The notes beneath the pieces were generated by a model that had not been told where the DNA came from, ran no database searches, and saw only the letters and a program-made list of their open reading frames with translations. Made by a program: the position numbers and the translations under genes. A stretch of 64,000 nt of DNA from assembly GCF_019890725.1 (NCBI RefSeq), contig NZ_JAINZZ010000024.1:1-64000 (forward strand), written 5' to 3'. This document shows positions 34,419 to 45,210 of this stretch, piece by piece. Each line of letters starts with the position of its first letter. Position 1 is the first letter of the stretch. The stretch comes from Actinacidiphila acidipaludis (GTDB taxonomy: Bacteria; Actinomycetota; Actinomycetes; Streptomycetales; Streptomycetaceae).

Positions 34419-35159
34419 TCAGGCCGCCGCGCTGGCCGGCGGCTGCGGCCGCAGCGGCCAGGCGGGATCGCACCGTTCGTCCGAGCCGTTGACGGCGAAC
34501 CACGCCTGCAGCCCGCGCGACTGGGCCGCGTGCCACACCGCCTGACGGGTGTGCAGCTCCGCGAGTGTCAGCCCGTCCAGCCGGGCGGCGAACCTGCGGC
34601 CGACCGCCCGCACCAGCTCCAGTGACGCCAACGCGTCGGCGGCCGCGTCGTGCGCGCCGTCCAGCACCACGCCGTAGTGCGCGCACAGGTCGGTCAGGGT
34701 GCGGCGGCCCCTGCGGTAGCGGTCCAGGTGCTTGTCCAGCACGCGGGGGTCCACCACGCACCACGCGGGACCGGTGAAGTACGTGCTCAGCGGCACCCCG
34801 CGGTGCCGGAGCAACTCCCGGTCCAGCAGGGTGAGATCGAAGGGGGCGTTCATCACCACCAGCGGCGTCCCGGCCGCGCACACGGCCGCGACCGCGCGGG
34901 CCAGCTCCTCCGTCACCGGAGCGGGCCGCCGCCCGTGCCGCCGCAGGAAGGCGTCCGACAGTCCGTGCACCGCGCGCGCGGCCTCCGGGACCGGTATGCC
35001 CGGGTCGACCAGCCACCGGGTGATCCCGGCCGGTTCGCCCGGCGCGCGCTGGACCACCAGCGCGGCGGAGACGATCCTGTCCTGCTCCACATCCACTCCG
35101 GTCGTCTCCGTGTCGAAGGCGGCCAGCGGTCCCTCGTACCAGGCTTGCGTGTCCGGCAT
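34419..35159 (-). CDS. DnaQ-like 3'-5' exonuclease (DEDDh)
   Basis: Exonuclease of the DNA polymerase III epsilon fold, 246 residues. Exo I AAFDTETTGVD holds the first two metal-binding acids (D-x-E), Exo II LVVMNAPFDLTLLD the third Asp, and Exo III HDAAADALASLELV the His and last Asp of the DEDDh set. The family covers proofreading subunits and stand-alone RNA or DNA exonucleases. ATG 35159 (MPDTQAWYEGPLAAF) follows GGAGCCGGAC. It faces the tRNA-Val transcript and diverges from the gene pair that begins at 35377. Confidence 0.92.
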   Translation of the reverse strand: MPDTQAWYEGPLAAFDTETTGVDVEQDRIVSAALVVQRAPGEPAGITRWLVDPGIPVPEAARAVHGLSDAFLRRHGRRPAPVTEELARAVAAVCAAGTPLVVMNAPFDLTLLDRELLRHRGVPLSTYFTGPAWCVVDPRVLDKHLDRYRRGRRTLTDLCAHYGVVLDGAHDAAADALASLELVRAVGRRFAARLDGLTLAELHTRQAVWHAAQSRGLQAWFAVNGSDERCDPAWPLRPQPPASAAA

Positions 35160-35376
35160 GTCCGGCTCCCGTGTTTCGGGTGAACAGCGTGTGTCCAAGG
35201 GGAGATGAGGAGGAGTCAGGACAACTCCCCATCAACGGTGTACCCATGACGTGACGTCAACGAACCGGGATTGTTTGACGGTTGTCGCAGGTGGAGATGA
35301 CACCTGTGACGAGATAAGTCGTATGAACGGCGACCCGGCGCCCCTGGGCGCACCCGCACGGAAGGCACACAGAGCG

Positions 35377-35943
35377 ATGGCGCTCGCACAGCCCGGCCCT
35401 GGCGGGCTGCTGCCCGAACGGGCGGCCCCCCTGCGCGGCGGGCTCGCCACCACCAGCTGCATGGAGACCCTGCAAGTGGGCTATCTGCACGCGGTCGCCG
35501 CGGCGGCCGGCTGCTCCCTGGCCCAGCCCTTCCCCGACAACGGCATCGACTGGCACCTCAGTCACAGTTCCCGCACCCACGAGGTCGACGACGAGGTCAC
35601 CATCAAGGTGCAGCTGAAGTGCACGTACCAGACGGCCCCGAACCCCCCGGGCCCCACGTTCGCCTTCACCCTGGAGAACGACCATCTGGCCAAGCTCGCC
35701 AGAACCCCCGTGTCCGTCCACAAGATCCTGGTCGTGATGCTCGTCCCGCGCACCCAGGACGAATGGCTGCGCGCCGCGCACGACCGGCTCGAACTGCGGC
35801 ACTGCTGCTACTGGACCAACCTGGCCGGCCACCCGCTGACCGGCAGGTACAAGACCACTGTGCGGATACCCACCGCACGGATCTTCGACGACCGCGCGCT
35901 GTGCGACATCATGGCGCGGGTCGGGGCCGGAGGAAGACCGTGA
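35377..35943 (+). CDS. DUF4365-like protein with PD-(D/E)XK-type nuclease core (inferred)
   Basis: A 188-residue protein. Central sequence AAAAGCSLAQPFPDNGIDW and, after a loop, DDEVTIKVQLKCTYQ have the order of a restriction-endonuclease fold: an Asp in the GID strand and Q-x-K in the following strand (VQLK). This is also the look of DUF4365 proteins. The rest (TPVSVHKILVVMLVPRTQDE, CCYWTNLAGHP, TARIFDDRALCDIM) is conserved in style, with adjacent Cys. ATG 35377 follows GGAAGG; ATG 35323 is possible. It overlaps the next gene (GTGA). I infer DNA/RNA cleavage or binding; no activity is proved. Confidence 0.65.
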   Translation: MALAQPGPGGLLPERAAPLRGGLATTSCMETLQVGYLHAVAAAAGCSLAQPFPDNGIDWHLSHSSRTHEVDDEVTIKVQLKCTYQTAPNPPGPTFAFTLENDHLAKLARTPVSVHKILVVMLVPRTQDEWLRAAHDRLELRHCCYWTNLAGHPLTGRYKTTVRIPTARIFDDRALCDIMARVGAGGRP

Positions 35944-37145
35944 CGCATCCGACCGGCGACGCACCGGTACCACCGGACCCCGAGCGGGTCGACCCCGCCG
36001 TCCTGTCCGCCCTGCTGCGCCGCCACGGCTGGCAGCGCCGGGGCGGCGCGCCCGGCCGCTACAGCCGCTGGACGCCGCCCGGCGACGCCGCGGGCACCAG
36101 CCTGCTGCTGCCCGAGGGCCGGCCGCGCGGCGGGCGCAGGCCGGAGTACGCCGACTACGGCGACCTGATCGGCGAGGCGCTCACCGCGCTGGCCCGCTCG
36201 GCGGTCCCCTCGGCGCGCGAGGTGCTGCGCGCCCTGACCGTGCCCGGCGACGCGATCCGGTGGAGCCGCGACGTCCCCGGGGCGGGGCCGGGCGTGCCCT
36301 GGGCGACCGCGGACCACCTCCGGTCCGCGGCCCGCTCCATGCTGCTGGCGGGCGCCCGCGCCGCGCTGCGGCCGGCCGCCTACTTCGGGGAGCGGCACGG
36401 CCCGCAGGCGGCCGCGTTCCTCGACACCGTCCTGGTCGGCCCGAGCGGGGCAGGGGTGGGCGGCGACCTGCTCACCGCCTACACCCCGGTGCCCGACGGC
36501 CGGCCCACCGCCACCACGCTGCTGCGGGCGCTGCAGGCCACCCGGGACGCGGTCGACTACCAGCGCGCCACCGGCGGCCTCGACGCGTTCGACGCGGCCG
36601 TCGGCCTGGGCGTCAGCCACGAGCTGGCCCGCTCGCTGGTCAAACTGGTGCGCGGTACCGAGGGCGTCACCGTCGAGCTGGAGTGGTCCCCGGAGGCGGG
36701 CCCGCCCGAGGGCTTCCCGGCCCGCCCGGAACCCGTCGAGTTCTCACCCGGCGACCTCCCCGCCCTGGAGGCCGCCGGTGCCCGTTACCGGGACCGTGAG
36801 CCGTCCGTCCCCGTGCGCATCACCGGCACCGTGGTCCGCATGCGCCGCCCGGCGCCGGCCGGCGGCGGCACGGTCCGGCTGCGGGTACTGGCCGGGGCGG
36901 ACGTCCGCCAGGTGCGGGTCCGCCTCGGCGAGGAGGCGTACCGCATCGCCGTCCACGCCCACCTGGTCGGCCTGCCGGTGCGGATCAGCGGCAGGCTGGA
37001 GAGCCGCGGCGGGTTCCGGCGGCTGGCCGAACCGAGCGGGGTGACCCCGGTCGAGGTCGACGAGGCCGAGCGGGACCGGCTGCTGAAGTCGCTGCACGGC
37101 GGGGTGGAGACCTTCGAGGACGCCTGCGGCACCGAGACCGACTGA
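35940..37145 (+). CDS. Conserved hypothetical protein, partner of the DUF4365-like gene
   Basis: A 401-residue protein of unknown function, translationally coupled to the gene before it. The N-terminus (RVDPAVLSALLRRHGWQRRG, RYSRWTPPG) resembles a small substrate-binding module. A helical middle region (about 70-260) follows, including LRALQATRDAVDYQRATGGL. The C-terminal about 110 residues form a beta-rich block (VPVRITGTVVRMRRP, VRLRVLAGADVRQVRVRLG, GLPVRISGRLESRGGFRRL) that could be an OB-like barrel. No membrane segments, Cys clusters or catalytic motifs. I do not know the family; an associated role with the nuclease-like partner is inference. Confidence 0.7.
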   Translation: MTHPTGDAPVPPDPERVDPAVLSALLRRHGWQRRGGAPGRYSRWTPPGDAAGTSLLLPEGRPRGGRRPEYADYGDLIGEALTALARSAVPSAREVLRALTVPGDAIRWSRDVPGAGPGVPWATADHLRSAARSMLLAGARAALRPAAYFGERHGPQAAAFLDTVLVGPSGAGVGGDLLTAYTPVPDGRPTATTLLRALQATRDAVDYQRATGGLDAFDAAVGLGVSHELARSLVKLVRGTEGVTVELEWSPEAGPPEGFPARPEPVEFSPGDLPALEAAGARYRDREPSVPVRITGTVVRMRRPAPAGGGTVRLRVLAGADVRQVRVRLGEEAYRIAVHAHLVGLPVRISGRLESRGGFRRLAEPSGVTPVEVDEAERDRLLKSLHGGVETFEDACGTETD

Positions 37146-37330
37146 CCCTCCCCGGCTCAGCGGCCCGGACCACGGGCCCCGCCGCGGAGGGGGCCACCGC
37201 GCGCCCTTCGGCCACGCGGCTCGGCCGTACCTTGCGTGACGGCTGCGCGGGCCACCCTGATCGCTCGGTACGATTCAGCGAGTGGCGGCTGCCGCCGCCC
37301 GGCCCGTACGACCAAGTCAGGAGCAGACCG

Positions 37331-39309
<1,979 letters not shown>

Positions 39310-39313
<4 letters not shown>

Positions 39314-39371
39314 CGGCTGACGGCTGACGGCTGACGGCTGAGGGCTGAGGGCTGAGGTCTGACGGCTGACG
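39310..39371 (+). repeat. Heptamer microsatellite (TGACGGC)n just after thrS
   Basis: About nine tandem copies of TGACGGC or the variant TGAGGGC follow directly on the thrS stop. Because the unit is seven bases and holds TGA, consecutive copies place stop codons in all three forward frames. Confidence 0.85.
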
Positions 39372-39374
39372 GGG

Positions 39375-39414
39375 CGGGGCCGGGCGGATCGCGCGTGCGA
39401 TCCGCCCGGCCCCG
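39375..39414. terminator. Bidirectional terminator between thrS and the channel gene
   Basis: CGGGGCCGGGCGGATCGC (39375-39392), loop GCGT, GCGATCCGCCCGGCCCCG (39397-39414): an 18-base perfect stem between two converging genes, starting 3 bases past the stop of the channel gene. Confidence 0.85.
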
Positions 39415-39416
39415 CG

Positions 39417-40064
39417 CTACTTCTCGTCCTCCCGCGTGAACGTCTGGATCAGCCAGGACGAGAACGAACCGGTCACCGCGCCGAGCAGCGCCAGGCCCAG
39501 GACCATCACGAAGGCCGCGATCACCCGGCCGCCGGGCGTGACCGGCGTGACGTCGCCGTACCCGACGGTGGTCAGCGTCTCCGACACCCACCACAGCGAG
39601 TCGCCGAAGGTGCGGATCGTGGCGCCGGGCGCGTTCCGTTCCTGCTGGTAGACCGCGAGCGCGCTCGCGAAGCCGAGCAGCAGCGCGGTCATGCTCCCGT
39701 AGGCGATCACCCGGACGTACAGGCTCAGCCGCGGCTGCTCCTGGCGGCGCTCGATGACCTCGTAGAGCTGCACGACCCGCAGGGGGCGCAGCAGCGGCAA
39801 CGCGGTGGCGATGGTGTCGATCAGGTGGCGGCGGACGTAGGCAGGACCGAACCGCACGCCGCTGAGCCGCCAGCGGACCGCGTAGTCGGCCACGAACATC
39901 GCCCACGTCGCCGCGATCACCGCCAGCAGCGCGTCGTGCACGTCGGCCGGCGCGTCCGGAGCCAGGACGTGCGCCGCGTAGGCGCCGAGGAACACCAGCG
40001 ACGCGGCGAACAGCGGCAGCTCGCTGCGGTTCTCCCACCGGGACAGACGCGGGTCGGCCTCCAT
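39417..40064 (-). CDS. Voltage-gated-type potassium channel, ion channel family
   Basis: A 215-residue membrane channel. The selectivity filter TTVGYGDVTPVT (near residue 165) is the K+ channel signature, in a pore loop between the last two helices. Upstream, helices at about 20-38, 46-66 and a charged segment with Arg spaced along a helix (RHLIDTIATALPLLRPLRVV) suggest a partial voltage-sensor-like part, so a 4-6 helix channel. The helix before the pore holds MTALLLGFASALAVYQQERN. There is no cytoplasmic ligand-binding (RCK or cNMP) domain. ATG 40064 gives MEADPRLSRWENRSELP. Confidence 0.9.
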   Translation of the reverse strand: MEADPRLSRWENRSELPLFAASLVFLGAYAAHVLAPDAPADVHDALLAVIAATWAMFVADYAVRWRLSGVRFGPAYVRRHLIDTIATALPLLRPLRVVQLYEVIERRQEQPRLSLYVRVIAYGSMTALLLGFASALAVYQQERNAPGATIRTFGDSLWWVSETLTTVGYGDVTPVTPGGRVIAAFVMVLGLALLGAVTGSFSSWLIQTFTREDEK

Positions 40065-40143
40065 CCGGCCAGGATCGTGGCCCGGCCCCCGGCCCGGGGC
40101 CCGGCGACACGCGCCGCACGGGTGAAGTCCTATGCTGAGCGGC

Positions 40144-40689
40144 ATGACGAGTGACCGGGGTCAGCAGATCGGGGCGGGGGAGCCGGACGCGTTCCAGCGG
40201 CTGTGGACCCCGCACCGCATGGCGTACATCCAGGGCGAGAACAAGCCCACCGGCCCCGGCGCGGGGGACGGCTGCCCGTTCTGCGCGGTGCCTGCGGAGT
40301 CCGACGAGGACGCCCTGATCATCACCCGCGGCAAGCACGTCTACGCGCTGCTGAACCTGTACCCGTACAACAGCGGCCACCTCATGGTGGTGCCCTACCG
40401 GCACGTCGCCGACTACACGGAGCTCGACGCGGCGGAGACCGCGGAACTGGCGCTGCTCACCAAGCAGGCGATGGTCGCCCTGCGGACGGCCTCCGCGGCC
40501 CAGGGCTTCAACATCGGCATGAACCAGGGCGGGGTCGCCGGCGCCGGGATCGCCGCGCACCTGCACCAGCACGTGGTGCCGCGCTGGGGCGGCGACATGA
40601 ACTTCATGCCGGTCGTCGGGCACACCAAGGTGCTGCCCCAACTGCTCGCCGACACGCGGAAGATGCTCGCGGACTCCTGGCCGCGCTGA
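40144..40689 (+). CDS. HIT domain protein (AP4A phosphorylase/hydrolase type)
   Basis: Histidine-triad nucleotide-binding protein, 181 residues. CPFC near the start resembles the zinc-binding pair found in actinobacterial members; NLYPYNSGHLMVVPYRHVAD is the conserved core, and HLHQHVVPRW the HxHxH triad with the nucleophilic His. Family members hydrolyse or phosphorylyse Ap4A or related nucleotides. RLWTPHRMAYIQGENKP near the N-terminus is typical for the actinobacterial group. ATG 40144 is favoured over ATG 40132, since homologues start MTS. It precedes the convergent unknown membrane protein gene by 36 bases. Confidence 0.92.
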   Translation: MTSDRGQQIGAGEPDAFQRLWTPHRMAYIQGENKPTGPGAGDGCPFCAVPAESDEDALIITRGKHVYALLNLYPYNSGHLMVVPYRHVADYTELDAAETAELALLTKQAMVALRTASAAQGFNIGMNQGGVAGAGIAAHLHQHVVPRWGGDMNFMPVVGHTKVLPQLLADTRKMLADSWPR

Positions 40690-40725
40690 GCGCGCCGAGG
40701 CGCCGCCCGACGGGCGGCGCCGCCC

Positions 40726-42375
40726 TCACGCGTCGTAGACGTCGGCCTTCTTCGGCTCCACGCCCTGCACCAGACCGCTGAGGACCATCGAGCGGTTGGT
40801 GAAGTGCGAGGTGTCGACGCCGTTCTCGTCCATCACCTGGATCGCGGCCGCGTGCACCGCGCGCAGCACCGGGGTGGCGGCGCGCAGGGCGTCGTCCGCC
40901 ATGAACCGGTGCTTCCACGGCTTGCCCGCCCAGGTGTGCCGCAGCCCGAACGGCTCGGGCAGCTTCACGGACCCGCCGAGGTGGTCCAGCACCGGCGGGA
41001 ACCAGGTCAGCGGGGCGCGCGCGGCCAGCCGCACCACCTCGTTGGCGGTGATGATCGGCTGGCTGACGGTCTTGGTCTCCCAGAACTTCACCGGCTTGGC
41101 GACGGTCTTCTCCGACGGCTCCGGCGCGGTGGTGAACAGGCCGTCCACCGGCCCGAGCGCGTGCCCGGTCACCTCCACCCGCAGGGTGTGCGCCAGCACC
41201 GTCACGGTGACCATCAGGGTCAGCACCAGGTTGCCGTCCCAGAGCACGAACTGGATGCCGAGGTAGTGCCGGTTGCCCTTGCCGAACTGCTGGTTGTTGC
41301 AGATCCGCTGGATCTCGAAGTCCTTGACGCTGAACGCCTCGACGTCGGCGCCGGTCGGCCGGACGATCTTGCCGGCGTTCTCGCCGACGGGCACCACGAC
41401 CCAGTGCCGTATCGAGGCCTTGGGGAATCCGCCGGTGTGCAGCGGGCCGCGCTCCAGCATGCGCAGCTTGTCGTGGATCGCGCGGATGACGTCCCAGCTG
41501 CGGAAGGGGTGGATCTCGGCGAGGCCCTCGCGCGGCACCAGCTCCTCGGCCATGTGCCAGCTGCCCCAGCGGCTGCCCATGCCCAGTATCCCCCTGGGCC
41601 CGGCGTAGAAGACGACGTTGCTGTTCTGCTCGGCCGCCAGCTTCGCCAGGCTCTGCCGCAGCGTCTCCGCCTTCACCTGGTTGGGGTTGCGGGGGACCGC
41701 CTCCGGGATCTTCGCGCCGACGCCGCTGCCCGCCACCAGGCCGTCCCAGCGGTCCCGCAGGTCCTTCGCGCTGCGCTCGCAGATCCGCTTGGCCCAGTAC
41801 CAGCCGATGACCGGGGCGATCATCACGACCCGTGTGTACTCGCGCCAGAAGCCGCTGAACGGCGGGCGGACGGCCAGCAGCACGGTGAACCCGATGGCCA
41901 CCGCGAGCACGATCGTGCCCAGCGCGCCGGCCCGGTTGCCCCGCTGCCGCAGCGACGCCAGCGAGGTGCGGAGCTGGAACGCGCCGAGCCACACCAGCAC
42001 GCCGGGCAGGAAGAGCAGGCCGAACACGCCCATCAGGCCGGTCAGCCGGGTGTCGCGCTCCTGCCGCAGCCGGTTGGCGGCCAGGCAGTGCTCCACCACG
42101 GTCTGCGGCTCGATGCCGAAGGACTGCACCAGCTCCTTGCGGCCGGCGCCCAGCATCCGCACCTGCACCGCGCGGGCGAACGCCTCACCGAGGTTGGGCC
42201 GGAACAGCGACAGACGGGGCGGGGTGATCTTGGTACCGGCGTTGATGTCCACCAGTACCGTGACCGGCGAGTCGCGGTACGCCGCGGAGGCCAGCGCCTG
42301 TGTCGCGGCGGTCTCGCCGTCGATGCCCGTGAGCGGGACCTGAGCCCCGGGGCTGAAGTCGAACCCGTCCGTCAT
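40726..42375 (-). CDS. Large conserved membrane protein of unknown function
   Basis: A 549-residue protein with two close membrane helices at about 115-135 and 150-175 (GLMGVFGLLFLPGVLVWLG, AGALGTIVLAVAIGFTVLL), perhaps a third before residue 200, and a later hydrophobic stretch near 388-406 (NLVLTLMVTVTVLAH). The remaining large part is mainly cytoplasmic, with VVFYAGPRGILGMGSRWGSW and ELVPREGLAEIHPFRSWDVI. I cannot identify a catalytic motif. ATG 42375 starts MTDGFDFSPGAQVPLTGIDG, the first conserved-looking stretch; earlier frames are low-complexity. It lies beyond the EF-G-like gene on the same strand. Confidence 0.75.
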   Translation of the reverse strand: MTDGFDFSPGAQVPLTGIDGETAATQALASAAYRDSPVTVLVDINAGTKITPPRLSLFRPNLGEAFARAVQVRMLGAGRKELVQSFGIEPQTVVEHCLAANRLRQERDTRLTGLMGVFGLLFLPGVLVWLGAFQLRTSLASLRQRGNRAGALGTIVLAVAIGFTVLLAVRPPFSGFWREYTRVVMIAPVIGWYWAKRICERSAKDLRDRWDGLVAGSGVGAKIPEAVPRNPNQVKAETLRQSLAKLAAEQNSNVVFYAGPRGILGMGSRWGSWHMAEELVPREGLAEIHPFRSWDVIRAIHDKLRMLERGPLHTGGFPKASIRHWVVVPVGENAGKIVRPTGADVEAFSVKDFEIQRICNNQQFGKGNRHYLGIQFVLWDGNLVLTLMVTVTVLAHTLRVEVTGHALGPVDGLFTTAPEPSEKTVAKPVKFWETKTVSQPIITANEVVRLAARAPLTWFPPVLDHLGGSVKLPEPFGLRHTWAGKPWKHRFMADDALRAATPVLRAVHAAAIQVMDENGVDTSHFTNRSMVLSGLVQGVEPKKADVYDA

Positions 42376-42624
42376 CCACAGCCCCCAGTCGGCCGTTCCG
42401 CCCGCCACTTCACCCGCTCCGACCGGCCCATTCCCCGCCGGACGGCGCGTCACACGTTCGGAGCAGTTCCCACAGTAGCGGCGCGGCGGCCCGCGGGATG
42501 CCCGCGGACCGCCGAATGACCATGAAACCGTGCCCAGTTGGCGAATCACCCGGGGCGCGCGCCGTTCTGCGCGCGCGCCCCGCCACTCACCTGGGGCGCA
42601 CCGTGCGCCCCGGCGGGTGCGGTG

Positions 42625-44862
42625 TCATCTGGCGTGCTCCTCCTCCAGCGCCTGCTGGCGCATCTTGGCGGCCAGCGCCGTCGGCATGGGTTCGTGCCGG
42701 GCGTAGTGGCGGCTGAACCGGCCCGTGCCGTGGGACAGCGAGCGCAGGTCCACGGCGTACCGGCCGATCTCGATCTCCGGGACCTCGGCGCGTACCAACG
42801 ACCGCCCGGGACCGGCCGGTTCGGTGCCCAGCACCCGCCCCCGCCGGCTCGACAGATCGCTCATCACCGGGCCCACGTAGGCGTCGGGCACCATCACCCC
42901 GACCTCGGAGACCGGTTCCAGCAGGTGGATGCGGCAGGCGGAGGCCGCCTCCCGCAGGGCGAGCGCGCCCGCGGTCTGGAACGCGGCGTCCGAGGAGTCC
43001 ACCGAGTGGGCCTTGCCGTCGGAGAGCGTCACCCTGATGTCCACCACCGGGAAGCCGAGGGCGACACCGCGGGCGGCCTGGGCGCGGACGCCCTTCTCCA
43101 CCGACGGGATGAACTGCCGCGGCACCGCGCCGCCGATCACCTTGTCCACGAACTCGATGCCGGAGCCCACCGGCAGCGGCTCCACCTCGATGTCGCAGAT
43201 CGCGAACTGGCCGTGCCCGCCGGACTGTTTGACGTGCCGGCCGCGCGCGACCGCGCTCTCGCCAAACGTCTCGCGCAGCGACACCCGGTAGGGCACCGCG
43301 TCCACCTGGACCCCGTAGCGGGCGCGCAGCCGCTCCAGCGCGACGTCCGCGTGCGCCTCGCCCAGGCACCACAGCACCACCTGTCCGGTGTCCGGGTTCT
43401 GCTCCAGACGCATCGTCGGGTCCTCGGCGACCAGCCGGGACAGGCCCTGCGAGAGCTTGTCCTCGTCGGCCTTGCTGTGCGCCTCGATGGCGATCGGCAG
43501 CAGCGGATCCGGCATCTGCCAGGGCTCCATCAGCAGCGGCCGGTCCTTCGACGACAGCGTGTCCCCGGTCTCGGCGCGGGTCAGCTTGGACACGCACACC
43601 AGGTCGCCGGCCATCGCGGACGGCGCCGGGCGCTGCTGTTTGCCGAAGGGCGACGACAGCGCGCCGACCCGCTCGTCCACGTCGTGGGGCCCGCTGCCGA
43701 ACGGCGACTCGCGGTCCTCCATGCCGTGCCCGGAGACGTGCACCGTCTCGTCGGGCCGCAGCGTGCCGGAGAACACCCGCACCAGGCTCAGCCGGCCCAC
43801 GTAAGGGTCGGACGACGTCTTGACGACCTCGGCGGCCAGCGGCCCCGCGGGATCGCAGACCAGGTCCGGCTGCGGGCTGCCGTCCGGACCGGTGACCGGC
43901 GGCGGCGTGCGCTCCAGGGGGGTCGGGAAGCCCCTGGTGACCAGCTCCAGCAGTTCCACCGTGCCCAGGCCCTGCTTCGCGCCGTCCGTGGCGGGGGCGG
44001 CGGCGAGCACGGGGTGGAAGGTGCCACGGGCCACGGCGCGTTCCAGGTCGGTGATGAGCGTCTTGACGTCGACCTCCTCACCCCCGAGGTAGCGGTCCAT
44101 GAGGGTCTCGTCCTCGCTCTCCGCGATGATCCCCTCGATCAGCCGGTTTCTCGCCTCCTGGAGTTCGGTCAGCAGGCCGGGACCCGGTTCGATCTCGGTG
44201 CGCTCGCCGCCGGAGTAGTCGAAGACCCGCTGGGACAGCAGACCCGCGAGCCCGGTCACCGGCGCGTGCCCGTCGGGACCGGCCGGGCCGTGCACCGGCA
44301 GGTACAGCGGCAGCACCGCGTCGGGGTCGTCGCCGCCGAGCTCGGCCGCGCACTGGGCGGCCGTCTCCTCGAAGCCGGCCCGCGCCGACTCGAGGTGTGT
44401 GATCACCACCGCCCGCGGCATCCCGACCGCCGCGCACTCCTCCCACACCAGCCGGGTCGCGCCGCCGATGCCCTCGCCGTCCTGGGCCGCCGAGACGACG
44501 AAAAGGGCCGCGTCCGCAGCGCGCAGACCGGCCCGCAGTTCCCCGACGAAGTCCGCGTAGCCGGGGGTGTCCAGCACATTGACCTTGATGCCGTCCCATT
44601 CCACCGGGACGAGCGACAACTGCACCGACCGCTGCTGCCGCTGCTCGATCTCGTCGTGGTCCGAGACGGTGCCGCCGTCCTCGACGCGGCCCGCCCTGTT
44701 CACCGCCCCCGTGGCCAGCGCGAGCGCCTCCACCAGCGTCGTCTTGCCCGATCCGCTGTGGCCGACCAGCACCACGTTGCGCACGTTCTCGGGGCGGTCG
44801 GCCGTCGGTGCCCCTCCGGCGGCCCCTGGCTGTCCGTCTCTCCTGTCGGATGCACCACCCAT
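42625..44862 (-). CDS. EF-G-like translational GTPase with altered G motifs
   Basis: A 745-residue homologue of elongation factor G. Domain order G, II, III, IV, V is intact. G1 is GHSGSGKTT (34-42) and G3 DTPGYADF, but G2 reads RSVQLSL in place of the usual RGITI, and the G4 position has ITHLESAR where EF-G has NKMD, so guanine recognition must differ. Domain IV holds the loop KQSGGHGQFA, and domain V ends with SLSHGTGRFSRHYARHEPMP, as in EF-G. It belongs to the actinobacterial EF-G-II-like group with no settled role. ATG 44862 follows GGGAGG. Divergent from pgsA by about 350 bases. Confidence 0.9.
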   Translation of the reverse strand: MGGASDRRDGQPGAAGGAPTADRPENVRNVVLVGHSGSGKTTLVEALALATGAVNRAGRVEDGGTVSDHDEIEQRQQRSVQLSLVPVEWDGIKVNVLDTPGYADFVGELRAGLRAADAALFVVSAAQDGEGIGGATRLVWEECAAVGMPRAVVITHLESARAGFEETAAQCAAELGGDDPDAVLPLYLPVHGPAGPDGHAPVTGLAGLLSQRVFDYSGGERTEIEPGPGLLTELQEARNRLIEGIIAESEDETLMDRYLGGEEVDVKTLITDLERAVARGTFHPVLAAAPATDGAKQGLGTVELLELVTRGFPTPLERTPPPVTGPDGSPQPDLVCDPAGPLAAEVVKTSSDPYVGRLSLVRVFSGTLRPDETVHVSGHGMEDRESPFGSGPHDVDERVGALSSPFGKQQRPAPSAMAGDLVCVSKLTRAETGDTLSSKDRPLLMEPWQMPDPLLPIAIEAHSKADEDKLSQGLSRLVAEDPTMRLEQNPDTGQVVLWCLGEAHADVALERLRARYGVQVDAVPYRVSLRETFGESAVARGRHVKQSGGHGQFAICDIEVEPLPVGSGIEFVDKVIGGAVPRQFIPSVEKGVRAQAARGVALGFPVVDIRVTLSDGKAHSVDSSDAAFQTAGALALREAASACRIHLLEPVSEVGVMVPDAYVGPVMSDLSSRRGRVLGTEPAGPGRSLVRAEVPEIEIGRYAVDLRSLSHGTGRFSRHYARHEPMPTALAAKMRQQALEEEHAR

Positions 44863-45210
44863 GTGTCATTCGCCTCCCGGTCCTTCACCGCATGAGGGAC
44901 CGCACCCGCGGGGCGGGCGCGGAATCGGGGGCGCCACGACACGACCGCACCGGCACACAGGCGGTCTTCGACGACGCCCGCGGTAATTCGACCTTCCCAC
45001 GGGTGTCACGGTGCGTCCATACGTCGGACAACCGGCCCGGTCAGCGTGGCGCCGGAGCCCGTCCGGCGGGCGGCGCGACGCGATACCGGGGTCCGCCGGG
45101 GCGCGCTGGGCGGTGCCACAGACGTTCGGTGTCCCGGGGCTGGCTACGATGGGCCATCCGGTGGCCGCCCAGGCCGTCGCGTCTTGATCCACCGACCCGT
45201 CGGGAAGGCC
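44863..45210. other. Divergent promoter region between the EF-G-like gene and pgsA
   Basis: 348 bases without a credible gene. GGGAGGCGAATG on the minus strand and GGGAAGG at 45202-45208 on the plus strand are the ribosome sites of the flanking genes. The AT-richer string CGCGGTAATTCGACC lies near 44980. I cannot assign promoters firmly. Confidence 0.4.

Noticed and set aside
37146..37330. T-box leader before thrS
   Set aside because: The T-box sequence and terminator/antiterminator pair are not present.
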